A stretch of DNA of 64,000 bases, taken from the NCBI GenBank assembly GCA_963841205.1, contig CAWJCH010000046.1:1-64000 (forward strand), written 5' to 3'. The translations under genes and the position numbers were made by a program. Source of the stretch: CAWAWP01 sp963841205. Lineage in GTDB: Bacteria > Chloroflexota > Ktedonobacteria > Ktedonobacterales > JADMIN01. Positions within the stretch are counted from its first letter, which is position 1. Every line of letters begins with the position of its first letter. The notes under the pieces are model-generated. The model was not told the origin of the DNA and ran no database searches. It saw only the letters and a list, made by a program, of their open reading frames with translations. Shown piece after piece: positions 26,547 through 35,357 of this stretch.

Positions 26547-27455
26547 ATGCGCGTCGGATTGCAAGTTCCGAATTTCACCTACCCCAACGGCCAAGCTCGC
26601 CTCGGAGATACGTTTGCGCAGATTGCGCGCCAGGCCGAGCGCGCGGGCTTCTACAGCCTGTGGGTGATGGATCACTTCTTCCAGCTCCCCAACATTGGCC
26701 CCGTCGACCACGAGATGCTTGAGGGGTGGAGCGCGCTCGCCTTCGCCGCCGGCGTCACCAACCGCATCCGCCTGGGCACGATGGTCACCGGCGTGACGTA
26801 TCGCTATCCCGGCCTGCTGGTCAAGACGGCGACGACGCTGGACGTCCTCTCGCACGGACGCGCCTACTTCGGCATCGGCGCGGCGTGGAACGAGCAGGAG
26901 CACAAGGGCCTTGGCGTGCCGTTCCCCTCCACGAGCGAGCGCTTCGAGCGGCTGGAGGAGACGCTGCAGATCGCGCTCCAGATGTGGAACGGCGACGAGA
27001 CACCCTTCGAAGGCAAACACTATCAATTGGAGCGCCCGCTGAACTCGCCGCACAGCGTCCAACTGCCGCACCCCCCGATCCTGATCGGCGGCACCGGCGA
27101 GCAGAAGACGCTACGCATGGTGGCGCAGTACGCCGACGGCTGCAACCTCTTCGCGCGGCTGGGCGACGACGAGTTGAAGCGCAAGTTGGACGTGCTGCGC
27201 GGCCATTGCGAACGGCTTGGCCGGCCCTACGATGCGATCGAGAAGACGACGCTCGATACGCTGCGCCTCTCTCGCGACGGCGGTGGCGACACGATCACCC
27301 CCGCGGCGACGATCGAGTTCTGCGCCAAGCTGGCGAGCTTCGGCATCGATCAGGCGATCTTCAACTCGCCGAACGTCACCGATCCCGACTTCTTCGACAT
27401 CCTGGGGAACGAGATCATCCCCGAGGTCAGCAAGATCGCGGTCGCAGGGCGCTAA
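26547..27455 (+). CDS. LLM-class F420-dependent oxidoreductase
   Basis: 302 residues of the luciferase-like monooxygenase TIM-barrel family, in the subgroup that uses F420. MRVGLQVPNFTYPNG, FYSLWVMDHFFQLP, IRLGTMVTGVTYRYPGLLVKTATTLDVLSHGRAYFGIGAAWNEQEH and PILIGGTGEQKTLRMVAQYADGCNLF are the family blocks. It transfers hydride between F420 and an unknown substrate. ATG 26547 has GAGGAG 8 nt upstream. It heads a same-strand series that includes the F420 synthesis genes. Confidence 0.88.
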   Translation: MRVGLQVPNFTYPNGQARLGDTFAQIARQAERAGFYSLWVMDHFFQLPNIGPVDHEMLEGWSALAFAAGVTNRIRLGTMVTGVTYRYPGLLVKTATTLDVLSHGRAYFGIGAAWNEQEHKGLGVPFPSTSERFERLEETLQIALQMWNGDETPFEGKHYQLERPLNSPHSVQLPHPPILIGGTGEQKTLRMVAQYADGCNLFARLGDDELKRKLDVLRGHCERLGRPYDAIEKTTLDTLRLSRDGGGDTITPAATIEFCAKLASFGIDQAIFNSPNVTDPDFFDILGNEIIPEVSKIAVAGR

Positions 27456-27485
27456 GCCACAAAGCAGCCTGAGGAGGTCCACTAG

Positions 27486-27893
27486 ATGCCATTGAGCGAG
27501 AGCGCCCGCGCCTATCTGCGCGAAAAGCGATTCGCGGTGCTTGCCACGATCGGCGAAGACGGCCTGCCGCAGCAGACCGTCATGTGGTTCGAGCTTCGTG
27601 GGGACGGCATCGTGATGAATACAAAGGTCGGGCGCGTGAAAGATCGGCTGTTACGGCGCGACCCACGCGCGTCGATCTGCGTCGAAGACGGCGAGCGGTT
27701 CGTCACCGTCGCCGGCCCGATCCGCTTCGTGGAGGACGAGGCGACGGCGCAGGAAGACATTCGCCGCCTCGCCGTGCGCTATGATGGTGAAGACGAGGGC
27801 AACCGAGAGGCGCGCGAGGAGTTCAGCAAACAGCAGCGCGTCTCGCTCTACCTGACGCCTGAGCGCGTGCTTGAGCGAGGATTTGACGCATGA
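27486..27893 (+). CDS. PPOX-class F420-dependent enzyme (Rv1155 type)
   Basis: 135 residues forming one split beta-barrel. FAVLATIGEDGLPQQTVMWFELRGDGIVMNTKVGRVKDRLLRRDPRASICVED is the classic N-terminal block of the TIGR03618-type family, whose characterised members bind F420. It starts 30 bp after the LLM gene and its stop overlaps the cofD start by 4 bp, so it is translationally coupled to F420 synthesis. Confidence 0.9.
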   Translation: MPLSESARAYLREKRFAVLATIGEDGLPQQTVMWFELRGDGIVMNTKVGRVKDRLLRRDPRASICVEDGERFVTVAGPIRFVEDEATAQEDIRRLAVRYDGEDEGNREAREEFSKQQRVSLYLTPERVLERGFDA

Positions 27894-28855
27894 AGGTCGT
27901 CGCACTGGCGGGCGGCGTCGGTGGCGCGAAGTTGGCGCATGGACTCTATCGTGCGCTCGGCCCAAACGAGCTCACCGTCGTCGTCAACACCGGCGACGAT
28001 TTCGATCTCTATGGCCTGCGCATCATGCCGGACGCCGACACGGTGCTCTACACCCTCGCCGGCCTTGCCAACACCGAGACGGGTTGGGGCGTCGCCGGTG
28101 ACACCTTCGAGACGCTGGGCATGATCGACCGCTACGGCGGCGAGACGTGGTTCCGCGTGGGCGACCGCGACCTCGCCACGCACATCCTGCGGACGGAGAT
28201 GCTGCGCGTGGGGCGCACGCCGAGCGAGGTCTTGGCCCATTTCACCGAGGCGACCGGCGTGCGGGCGCGGCTGCTGCCGATGTGCGACGAGCCGGTGGCG
28301 ACGATGCTCCAGACCGAGGCTGGCGAGCAGGCCTTCCAAGATTACTTCGTGCGGCGGCATCATGGCGACGCGATCCGCGGTGTGCGCTTCGCCGGGATCG
28401 AGGCGGCGCGAGTCCCCGTGGGCGTCTCGCGCGCCATCGCCGAGGCGGATGTGATAGTCTTCTGTCCCTCGAATCCCATCGTCAGCATCGGTCCGATCCT
28501 GGCGGTGCCCGGCTTGCGAGAGCAACTGCGGGCGACGCGGGCGCCGAGGCTCGCCGTCAGCCCCATCGTCGGCGGCAAGGCGCTCAAAGGTCCCGCCGAC
28601 GCCATGCTGCAAGCGTTGTGTCACGAAACGTCGCCCTACGCGGTCTCTCAGTTGTATCGTGACGTGTTGGACGGCATGGTGATCGACCAGGAGGATGCGG
28701 CGCAGCGCGCGCACATCGCGTCGTTGTCGCTGGAGGTTTCGGTCACGGACACCATCATGCGCGACGAATCGGGGCGCGAGCGGCTGGCGCGCGAGGTGCT
28801 GCGCTTCGCGGAGCTGCTGCAGGCGGGCAACCGGCGAGAGGATACGGCACTTTGA
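27890..28855 (+). CDS. cofD: 2-phospho-L-lactate transferase
   Basis: Joins the lactyl- or enolpyruvyl-phosphate moiety to FO to form (dehydro-)F420-0. 321 residues. VVALAGGVGGAKLAHGLYRAL is the nucleotide-binding loop, NTGDDFDLYGLRIMPDADTVLYTLAGLAN binds FO and metal, and FCPSNPIVSIGPILAVPGLRE and SPIVGGKALKGPA complete the family pattern. The start overlaps the PPOX stop by ATGA. The FO synthase gene (fbiC/cofGH) is not in the window. Confidence 0.95.
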   Translation: MKVVALAGGVGGAKLAHGLYRALGPNELTVVVNTGDDFDLYGLRIMPDADTVLYTLAGLANTETGWGVAGDTFETLGMIDRYGGETWFRVGDRDLATHILRTEMLRVGRTPSEVLAHFTEATGVRARLLPMCDEPVATMLQTEAGEQAFQDYFVRRHHGDAIRGVRFAGIEAARVPVGVSRAIAEADVIVFCPSNPIVSIGPILAVPGLREQLRATRAPRLAVSPIVGGKALKGPADAMLQALCHETSPYAVSQLYRDVLDGMVIDQEDAAQRAHIASLSLEVSVTDTIMRDESGRERLAREVLRFAELLQAGNRREDTAL

Positions 28856-29541
28856 GCGATCATGGAGCGAATGATAGGCTGGTCGCCGTCGTGCCGGTCA
28901 AGGGACTTGACGCGGCAAAAACGCGCCTGAGTGGCGTGCTCTCCGCCGAGGAGCGCGGCGCGCTGGCGCTGGCGATGGCCGGTCGCGTCGTCGAGAGCCT
29001 GCGCGCGTCGGGCTGCTTCGCGCGCATCGCCGTCGTCTCGCCCGATGCGCGCGTGCTGGAGTGGGCACGTTCGCGCGAGGTGGATGCGCTGGCGCAGCCC
29101 AACCACGGCCTCAATCGCGGATTAGAGCACGCGCGCGGCTGGGCGCTGGAAGAGCGGGCGGCCGCGCTGCTCGTCGCACTCGGCGACCTCCCTCTGCTCG
29201 CCGACGGCGAGGTGCGCGCGCTGGTCGACCTCGGCTTGGGCGCACTGGCCAGTTCACACGTCGTGCTGGCGCCGGATCGCGACGAACACGGCACCAACGT
29301 GCTCTTGATGCACCCGTCGTCGCTGATGCCATTCGCCTTCGGCGAGGGCAGCTTCGCGCGGCACGGCGCCATCGCGCGCGCCTTCGCCGGCGAGCCGCTG
29401 ATCTTCCGCTCGCTGGGCACGGCCTTCGACGTGGATAGCCCGCCTGATCTGGCTGAGATGGAGGCGCGCGGATTGTGGATGCGCCCTATCCCCCCGCTCG
29501 ACGGCCCGAAGTCGTCCCTTGAGGAGGTTATCCGTGGCTGA
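28852..29541 (+). CDS. cofC: 2-phospho-L-lactate/phosphoenolpyruvate guanylyltransferase
   Basis: 229 residues. VAVVPVKGLDAAKTRLSGVLSAEERGALALAMAGRVVE is the GTP-binding start of CofC/FbiD. LLVALGDLPLLADGEV has the metal-binding Asp, and DRDEHGTNVLLMHP and GTAFDVDSPPDLAEM close the site. It activates phospholactate or PEP for CofD. The start is TTG 28852, overlapping the cofD stop (TTGAG), with AGAGG ~9 nt upstream. A TTG start in an overlap suggests coupled, modest translation. Confidence 0.93.
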   Translation: MSDHGANDRLVAVVPVKGLDAAKTRLSGVLSAEERGALALAMAGRVVESLRASGCFARIAVVSPDARVLEWARSREVDALAQPNHGLNRGLEHARGWALEERAAALLVALGDLPLLADGEVRALVDLGLGALASSHVVLAPDRDEHGTNVLLMHPSSLMPFAFGEGSFARHGAIARAFAGEPLIFRSLGTAFDVDSPPDLAEMEARGLWMRPIPPLDGPKSSLEEVIRG

Positions 29542-30310
29542 GAACACGCCCGAGTCCGGTCCGCGGATAGAGCTGTTGGCGCTGCGCGACGTGCCCGACG
29601 TGCGGCCCGGCGCGGACGTGGCGCGGCTCGTGACCGACAGCGCCGCCGCCGCGGGCGTCGCGCTGACCGACGGCGACGTGCTGGTGGTGACGCACAAAGT
29701 CGTCTCCAAGGCCGAGGGACGCCTCGTCGATCTCCGCACCGTCGAGCCGTCGGAGCTGGCGCTGCGCACCGAGCGCGACTGGGGCAAAGACGCCCGCTAC
29801 ATCGAGGTCGTGCTGCGCGAGAGTGTGCGGATCGTCCGCATGGCGCGCGGGCTGATCATCTCGGAGACGGCGCACGGCTTTGTCTGCGCCAACGCCGGGG
29901 TAGACGCCTCCAATGTCTCTGGCGGCGACGAGGTCTGCCTGTTGCCGCTCGATGCCGACGCCTCCGCGCTGGCGCTGCGGGCCGAGCTGTGCGCGCGCAC
30001 TGGCGCGGACGTTGCGGTGATCATCACCGACTCATTCGGACGCCCGTGGCGCAACGGCATCGTCAACGTCGCCATCGGCGTCGCGGGCATCTCCCCGTTC
30101 GCGGACTATCGCGGCCAGGTGGACGACTACGGGCGTACGATGAGCGCGAGCATCATGGCAATCGCCGACGAGATCGCATCCGCCGCCGAGCTGCTTTCGG
30201 GGAAGGTGAATCGCTGTCCGTTCGTCGTCGTGCGCGGCTATCCTTTCGATCAGAAAGCGGGTTCCGCCGCTGAGATGGTCATGGACCCGAAAATGGATCT
30301 CTTCCGCTAG
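29534..30310 (+). CDS. cofE: coenzyme F420-0:L-glutamate ligase
   Basis: Adds gamma-linked glutamates to F420-0. 258 residues. DGDVLVVTHKVVSKAEGR, GFVCANAGVDASNVSGGDEVCLLP and ITDSFGRPWRNGIVNVAIGVAGISPFADYRGQVDDYGR match CofE and the N-terminal domain of FbiB. The nitroreductase-like second domain of FbiB is absent here. A related domain appears in the protein at 32005. The start is GTG 29534, given by GAGGAGG 7 nt upstream, overlapping cofC by 8 bp. Confidence 0.94.
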   Translation: MAENTPESGPRIELLALRDVPDVRPGADVARLVTDSAAAAGVALTDGDVLVVTHKVVSKAEGRLVDLRTVEPSELALRTERDWGKDARYIEVVLRESVRIVRMARGLIISETAHGFVCANAGVDASNVSGGDEVCLLPLDADASALALRAELCARTGADVAVIITDSFGRPWRNGIVNVAIGVAGISPFADYRGQVDDYGRTMSASIMAIADEIASAAELLSGKVNRCPFVVVRGYPFDQKAGSAAEMVMDPKMDLFR

Positions 30311-30356
30311 CCCGACTTTCAGATGCCGGCAAGATCGGCAGAAATGGAGCATCCAG

Positions 30357-31358
30357 ATGGGCTTTGTTGGCTACGCCGCGATGTTCGAGCAGTTCCACCC
30401 GACGGACCTGCTGCGCTGGTCGCGCCAGGCGGAGGACCGCGGCTTCGGCGGCATCATGGCCTCCGACCACTTCCAGCCGTGGACCGATCAGCAGGGACAG
30501 GCCGCTTTCGCCTGGGCATGGATGGGCGCCCTCGGCGCGACGACGAGCCGCGTCCGCTTCGGCACCGGCGTGACGGCGCCCGGCTTCCGCTATCACCCGG
30601 CGATCCTGGCGCAGGCCTCGGCGACGCTGGCGGCGATGTATCCCGGTCGCTTCTACCTGGGCATCGGTGCGGGCGAGGCGCTCAACGAACACATCGTCGG
30701 CAAGTACTGGCCCGAGGCGGCGACCCGCAGCGAGATCCTGCTGGAGGGCATCGAGGTCATCCAGAAGCTTTTCACCGGCAAGTCGGTCAAGCACAAGGGC
30801 ACGCACTTCACGTTGGAGACCACCCGGCTCTACACGCTGCCGGAGTCCCCCGCGCCGATTTACGTTGCCACCTCGGGTCCCGTCAATAGCGAGCGCACCG
30901 GGCGCGTCGCGGACGGCATCATCACCGTCGGCGCGGCGGACGAGAAGATCCAGAACTTGCTGGCACGCTTCGAGAAGGGGGCGCGCGACGCGGGCAAAGA
31001 TCCCGCCACGATGCCGCGCATCCTCCAACTCCACGTGTCGTGGGCCGACAGCCGCGAGGCCGCAACAGAGCAAGCGGTGCGCGAGTGGCCCAACGGCGGC
31101 ATGAATTTCGGCAAGGCGGACATTCGCAGCCCCGAAGATTTCCTCGGCATGGCGAAGCTCGTACGCCCGGAGCATTTCCAGGGGCGCGTGCTGATCTCGC
31201 CCGACCTCGGCGAGCACACGGCGCAGATCCAGCACTTCATCGATCTCGGCTTCGACGAGATCTACGTCCACAACGTCGGGCGCAACCAAGAGACCTTTAT
31301 CCAGGCCTATGCGCGCGAGGTGCTGCCCGCCCTGCGCTGGCGGCAAGCCATGGCATAG
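30357..31358 (+). CDS. F420-dependent sugar-6-phosphate dehydrogenase-like enzyme (Fgd family, TIGR03557 type)
   Basis: 333 residues, LLM fold. MASDHFQPW contains the His and Trp that in mycobacterial Fgd1 are catalytic, and GAGEALNE contains the Glu. FRYHPAILAQASATLAAMYPGRFYLG matches Fgd closely. Fgd oxidises glucose-6-phosphate and supplies F420H2. Thermomicrobia homologues are known to act on sugar phosphates. Directly after cofE (46 bp), it would load newly made cofactor. Sugar specificity is not settled by sequence. Confidence 0.85.
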   Translation: MGFVGYAAMFEQFHPTDLLRWSRQAEDRGFGGIMASDHFQPWTDQQGQAAFAWAWMGALGATTSRVRFGTGVTAPGFRYHPAILAQASATLAAMYPGRFYLGIGAGEALNEHIVGKYWPEAATRSEILLEGIEVIQKLFTGKSVKHKGTHFTLETTRLYTLPESPAPIYVATSGPVNSERTGRVADGIITVGAADEKIQNLLARFEKGARDAGKDPATMPRILQLHVSWADSREAATEQAVREWPNGGMNFGKADIRSPEDFLGMAKLVRPEHFQGRVLISPDLGEHTAQIQHFIDLGFDEIYVHNVGRNQETFIQAYAREVLPALRWRQAMA

Positions 31359-31412
31359 CGTTCAACGCGGGACCGCACGGCGGGCCGCCTCCCCGCGATG
31401 GTAGGGGCTTGG

Positions 31413-31925
31413 TTAGCGGCCCGCTTCATAGTGCCCGAACAAGTGCATGCTCAGCACGTCGTGCGTATGTTCGCAGGTGTGCTGATACGTCTTCGTCGCC
31501 ACCCAGAGGAGCGTTACCGCGCCCCACACGGCATCACGAGTCTCGCCCCAGGCCGCTCGCGGGAACAGAGGCAGGAGGGCAATCTGCTCGGCACGCACAG
31601 CCCGCAACTGCGGCAACGTCGATTCTATCGGCCATCCCGTCGCCCACTCTGCATCTTCAGCAAGGAATGCAGAGTCGTCCGGCTTCGCCGCGCCGAGCCA
31701 TTGCCGCATGCTCGGCAGGGCGACGGCGCGTTCGTAGAGCAGCATGTGAAACACGTGACGCGCCGCCGTCCACGGCTGGCGCGGGCCGGCCGTGACACTG
31801 CGGTGCTCAGCGGGCATCTGCTCGATTGCCCAGCAGAAGCCGTCGAGACTCGCCTGAAATTGGCGAGCAAACCATGCCACCGGATCAGCTTGCTCCACAA
31901 TGTACTCCGTTACGCATAGGCTCAT
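31413..31925 (-). CDS. DinB-like four-helix protein
   Basis: 170 residues. A four-helix bundle with metal-binding histidines: ARHVFHMLLYE and YQHTCEHTHDVL match the DinB_2/DfsB pattern of thiol-dependent or hydrolase-like enzymes. It is transcribed against the F420 genes, within a cluster where DinB proteins are commonly found. Substrate unknown. Confidence 0.8.
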   Translation of the reverse strand: MSLCVTEYIVEQADPVAWFARQFQASLDGFCWAIEQMPAEHRSVTAGPRQPWTAARHVFHMLLYERAVALPSMRQWLGAAKPDDSAFLAEDAEWATGWPIESTLPQLRAVRAEQIALLPLFPRAAWGETRDAVWGAVTLLWVATKTYQHTCEHTHDVLSMHLFGHYEAGR

Positions 31926-32004
31926 CCACCTTTATGTTTGGCAAGAGCGCGCAGATAGATTCATCGAGCTGCCTCTCTAGCGATCCTAGTCCGGAAGCTG
32001 AATC

Positions 32005-33096
32005 ATGAGCCAACGTCGCAGCCTTACAGACCGTGAAGCAACCTTCGCCCAGCGCCAGCGCGTGGCACACCTGGCGACGAGCGACGCGGAGGGGCATCCC
32101 AGCGTCGTGCCGGTCTGCTACGCCTTTGACGGCCAACGCTTCTACACCCCACTCGACGAGAAGCCTAAATCGGTCGAGGCGACGCACCTTCGCCGCGTGC
32201 AGAACATCGAGGCGCGCGGCGAAGCCTCGCTCGTCATCGACATCTACGACGACGACTGGTCGCGCCTGGGCTACCTACTCATCTCCGGCCACGCCGCGCT
32301 GCTCGCGCCCGACGCGCCCGACCATCACCGCGCTATCGAACTGCTGCGTGCGCGCTACCCCCAGTATGTCGGCATGCGCCTCGAAGATCAGCTCATCATC
32401 GCCCTCGACCCCGACCGTGTGACCTCCTGGGGACCGGCGCTCGCCGAGGATGCCGCCGGCGAGCCGTCACGGTGGCTCCAGCCGGGACGCGGGCTAGACT
32501 TCCTGCCGCTGGCGCGTGGCCGTCGCTCGGTCCGCGCGTTCGAGTCGCGGCCCGTGCCGCGCGCGGCGTTGGAGGCGATGCTTGAGGCGGCGCGCTGGGC
32601 GCCCTCGCCGCATGGACGCCAGCCCTGGCGCTTCGCCGTGATCACCCGGCAGGAACGCAAAGACGCGCTGGCCGCCGCGATGGGCGCCGAGTGGCAGCGC
32701 ACGCTCGAACTCGATCAGCAGGCGCCGGAGATCATCCAGACGCGGCTGGAGAAGTCGCACGAGCGCATCCGCACCGCACCGGCGCTGATCCTCGCCTGCC
32801 TTTATCTCGCAGACCTCGACCAGTATCCCGACGCCGAGCGGCAGCGCGCCGAAGAGATCATGGCGATCCAGAGCCTCGGCGCGGCGGTTGAGAATATTTT
32901 GCTCGCTGCCTACAGTATGGGGCTGGACTGTGGCTGGATGTGCGCGCCGCTCTTCGCGCCGGACACCGTGCGCGCCGCCCTCGATCTCGACGCAACGCTG
33001 ATCCCGCACGCGCTGATCCCGGTCGGCTATGCCGCGCGCGATCCCAAGCGTCGCCCGCATCGCCCCCCTGAGGACCTGACCGTCCTCTTTGACTGA
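32005..33096 (+). CDS. PPOX F420-binding domain fused to a nitroreductase (FbiB C-terminal-like) domain
   Basis: 363 residues with two domains. Residues 1-~150 are a split-barrel PPOX unit (FAQRQRVAHLATSDAEGHPSVVPVCYAF, KPKSVEATHLRRVQNIEARGEASLVID), like the TIGR03668 group. Residues ~165-363 are an FMN nitroreductase fold (ARGRRSVRAFESRPVPRAALEAMLEAARWAPSPHGRQPWRF, IQSLGAAVENILLAAYSMGLDCGWM), closest in feel to the FbiB C-terminal domain that reduces dehydro-F420. Since cofE here lacks that domain, this fusion is a good candidate for the missing dehydro-F420 reductase. That is inference. ATG 32005 has GGAAG 7 nt upstream. Confidence 0.85.
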   Translation: MSQRRSLTDREATFAQRQRVAHLATSDAEGHPSVVPVCYAFDGQRFYTPLDEKPKSVEATHLRRVQNIEARGEASLVIDIYDDDWSRLGYLLISGHAALLAPDAPDHHRAIELLRARYPQYVGMRLEDQLIIALDPDRVTSWGPALAEDAAGEPSRWLQPGRGLDFLPLARGRRSVRAFESRPVPRAALEAMLEAARWAPSPHGRQPWRFAVITRQERKDALAAAMGAEWQRTLELDQQAPEIIQTRLEKSHERIRTAPALILACLYLADLDQYPDAERQRAEEIMAIQSLGAAVENILLAAYSMGLDCGWMCAPLFAPDTVRAALDLDATLIPHALIPVGYAARDPKRRPHRPPEDLTVLFD

Positions 33097-33214
33097 TCTG
33101 TTCCCCAACGCGCACGCGCCGCACCTTGATCCACAAGGCTCCCGCGCCTACAATTGCTAACAGACCGTCGCGTCGGTTTGTACGCGAGCGACGAAGCAGA
33201 ATCGCGGGCCTAGT

Positions 33215-33880
33215 ATGGCACGGACAGATGAGAAGCGGACGCGCAGCCTCGATGACGCGCCCGTCGCCACGCGCGACAAAGAGGCGACCCGCCAGCGCCT
33301 CCTCGACGCCGCCGAAGAGGTCTTCGCCGAGAAGGGCTATCACGGCGCCGTGGTGGACGACATCGTGCGCGCCTCGGATAGCTCCAAGGGCGGCTTCTAT
33401 TTCCATTTCCCCAATAAGCAGGCCATCTTCCTCTCCCTCGTCGATGCGTTGGTACCCAAGCTTCAGAAAGCCGTCGAGCGGGCCATCGCCGAGGAGTCCG
33501 ACCCCATCGATCAGATGGACGCCGCGTTGCGCACCGTGCTGACCACCTTCTCGCGCCACCGCCACCTGAGCAAAATCCTGCTGGTAGAGGCGGTCGGCCT
33601 GGGCCACGGCTTCGACGAGGCGCTGATGCACGCCAAGGGACACTTCGCCACCATGATCCGCGGCTACCTGGACCGCGCGGTCGCTTCCGGCGCGCTGCCG
33701 CCGTTCGACACCGATCTGGCCTCGTGGGTCTGGTTCGGCGCCATCAATGAGATCGTCGTGCGCTGGCTCGTCACCAAGCAGCCAGAGCAGCTAGAGACCG
33801 TCGCGCCGGGCTTACGCATAATGCTACTGCGCTCGATTGGCGCGCCGATCCGTCCAGAGCTTCTGTCCCAGGAGGCATAG
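33215..33880 (+). CDS. TetR family transcriptional regulator
   Basis: 221 residues. The N-terminal helix-turn-helix is RQRLLDAAEEVFAEKGYHGAVVDDIVRASDSSKGGFYFHFPNKQAIFLSLVD (residues ~28-78), a textbook TetR domain, followed by a helical ligand-binding domain. It ends 8 bp before menF on the same strand, so it is probably the first gene of, and a regulator of, the menaquinone operon. No operator was identified. Confidence 0.92.
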   Translation: MARTDEKRTRSLDDAPVATRDKEATRQRLLDAAEEVFAEKGYHGAVVDDIVRASDSSKGGFYFHFPNKQAIFLSLVDALVPKLQKAVERAIAEESDPIDQMDAALRTVLTTFSRHRHLSKILLVEAVGLGHGFDEALMHAKGHFATMIRGYLDRAVASGALPPFDTDLASWVWFGAINEIVVRWLVTKQPEQLETVAPGLRIMLLRSIGAPIRPELLSQEA

Positions 33881-33888
33881 GCACTCCC

Positions 33889-35352
33889 ATGCCCGATATC
33901 GTTGCCGAGGCGGCACCTGCGCCGATGCATAGCGATCGCGGAACGAGCGAAGGGCAACGTGCGGCCATGCTCCGCACGCTCTCGGAGGCGGAACGGCGCG
34001 CCAATCGCCTGCGACGCCCCATCCTTGCCAGCTACACGCAGGCACTGCCGGAGATCGATCCGCTGGACCTCTACGCCAGCGCCGAAGCCTCGGTAGCGAC
34101 GCAAGCGTGGTACTGGGAGCAGCCGTCACGCGCGCTGGCCTTCGCCGCATTCGGCGTCGCCGCGGAGTGGCGGGCCGAGCCCGATGGCCTTGCCGCGTCG
34201 AGCGCCGCCTGGCGCACGCTGCTCGCCGATGCGGTGATTGTGGGCGACGAGCCGTCCCAGGTCGATGCATCCTCACGGCCCCTCGGCTTCGGTGGATTCG
34301 CCTTCGATCCTCTCGCCGAGAAGACCGCGCTCTGGCAGCGCTTTCCCGCCGCCGCGCTCACCGTGCCGCAGGCGCTCGTCACTCGCGACGACGCCCACGC
34401 GACGCTGACGCTCGCCGCGCAGGTGCGGCCAGGGGACGACATCGCGCCGCTTGCCGCCCAGTGGCACATGTACGCCTCTCGCCTTCCGGATGCCCCACGC
34501 GCTGCCACCCACTCCGCGCGCCCCGCCGACACCCTCCACGAGGTGCTCCCCGCGAGCGAGTGGCGGCGTAGGGTCGCGGACCTCACCTCCACGATTCGCG
34601 ACGGCGCGCTCCATAAAGTGGTGCTGGCACGCGCCGTTGAGCTGGTCGCCGAGCGGCCACTGGATGTGGTCGCCGCACTACGCCATCTGCGTGCTGCATA
34701 CCCGACGGCGACGATCTTCGCGGTGCGGCGCGGCACGCAGACCTTCATCGGCGCGACGCCCGAGCGGCTGGCTCGCGTGCGCCAAGGGCGCGTCGAGACG
34801 ATCGCGCTGGCCGGCACGGCCCCGCGCGGCGCCACGCCCAAGGACGATTGACTGGCCGCCGACGAGCTTCGCCACAGCGCGAAGAACGCGGGCGAGCATG
34901 CCGTCGTCGGCAGCACGATTCGCGACGCGCTTGCGCCGCTCTGCGCCTCGCTCGAAATCGAGCGTGCGCCGCACGTGCGCACAATGCCCAACGTGCTCCA
35001 CCTTGAAACCACCATCGCCGGCGAACTGCTCCCCGACAAATCACTGCTGGACGTCGTCGCGGCGATGCACCCGACGCCCGCCGTGGCCGGCTTCCCGCGA
35101 ACGGACGCCCTCGCCTATCTCCGCCATCACGAGCAACTGGACCGTGGCTGGTACGCCGGCGCGCTCGGCTGGCTCGACGCGCGCGGCGACGGCGAATACA
35201 TGGTGGCGCTGCGCTCGGCGCTGGTGGACGGCGCGCAGGCCACGCTCTTCGCCGGCTGTGGCATCGTCGCCGACTCGCAGCCCGCCTCCGAATATACCGA
35301 GTCGAGGCTGAAGTTGCGCGTGATGCTCGAAGCCCTCGGCGGCGAGGAGTAA
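33889..35352 (+). pseudogene. menF: isochorismate synthase MenF, interrupted by an in-frame TGA
   Basis: Converts chorismate to isochorismate, the first committed menaquinone step. The chorismate-binding domain has HKVVLARAVELVAERP with the general-base Lys, FIGATPERL, IALAGTAPRGATPKDD and, past the stop, KNAGEHAVV with the metal Glu and ASEYTESRLKLRVMLEAL. The frame is interrupted once, by TGA at 34849-34851. It then continues in the same frame to 35352 as LAADELRHSAKNAGEH, with conserved sequence on both sides. CGA (Arg) to TGA is the simplest change. The two halves total 487 codons, normal for MenF. It could be a real nonsense mutation or a base-call error; TGA is a normal stop elsewhere in the window. 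Confidence 0.9.
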
Positions 35353-35357
35353 CCGCG

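Noticed and set aside
34849..34851. Selenocysteine at the menF TGA
   Set aside because: No Cys is expected at this position in isochorismate synthases and no SECIS-like hairpin was evident just downstream.
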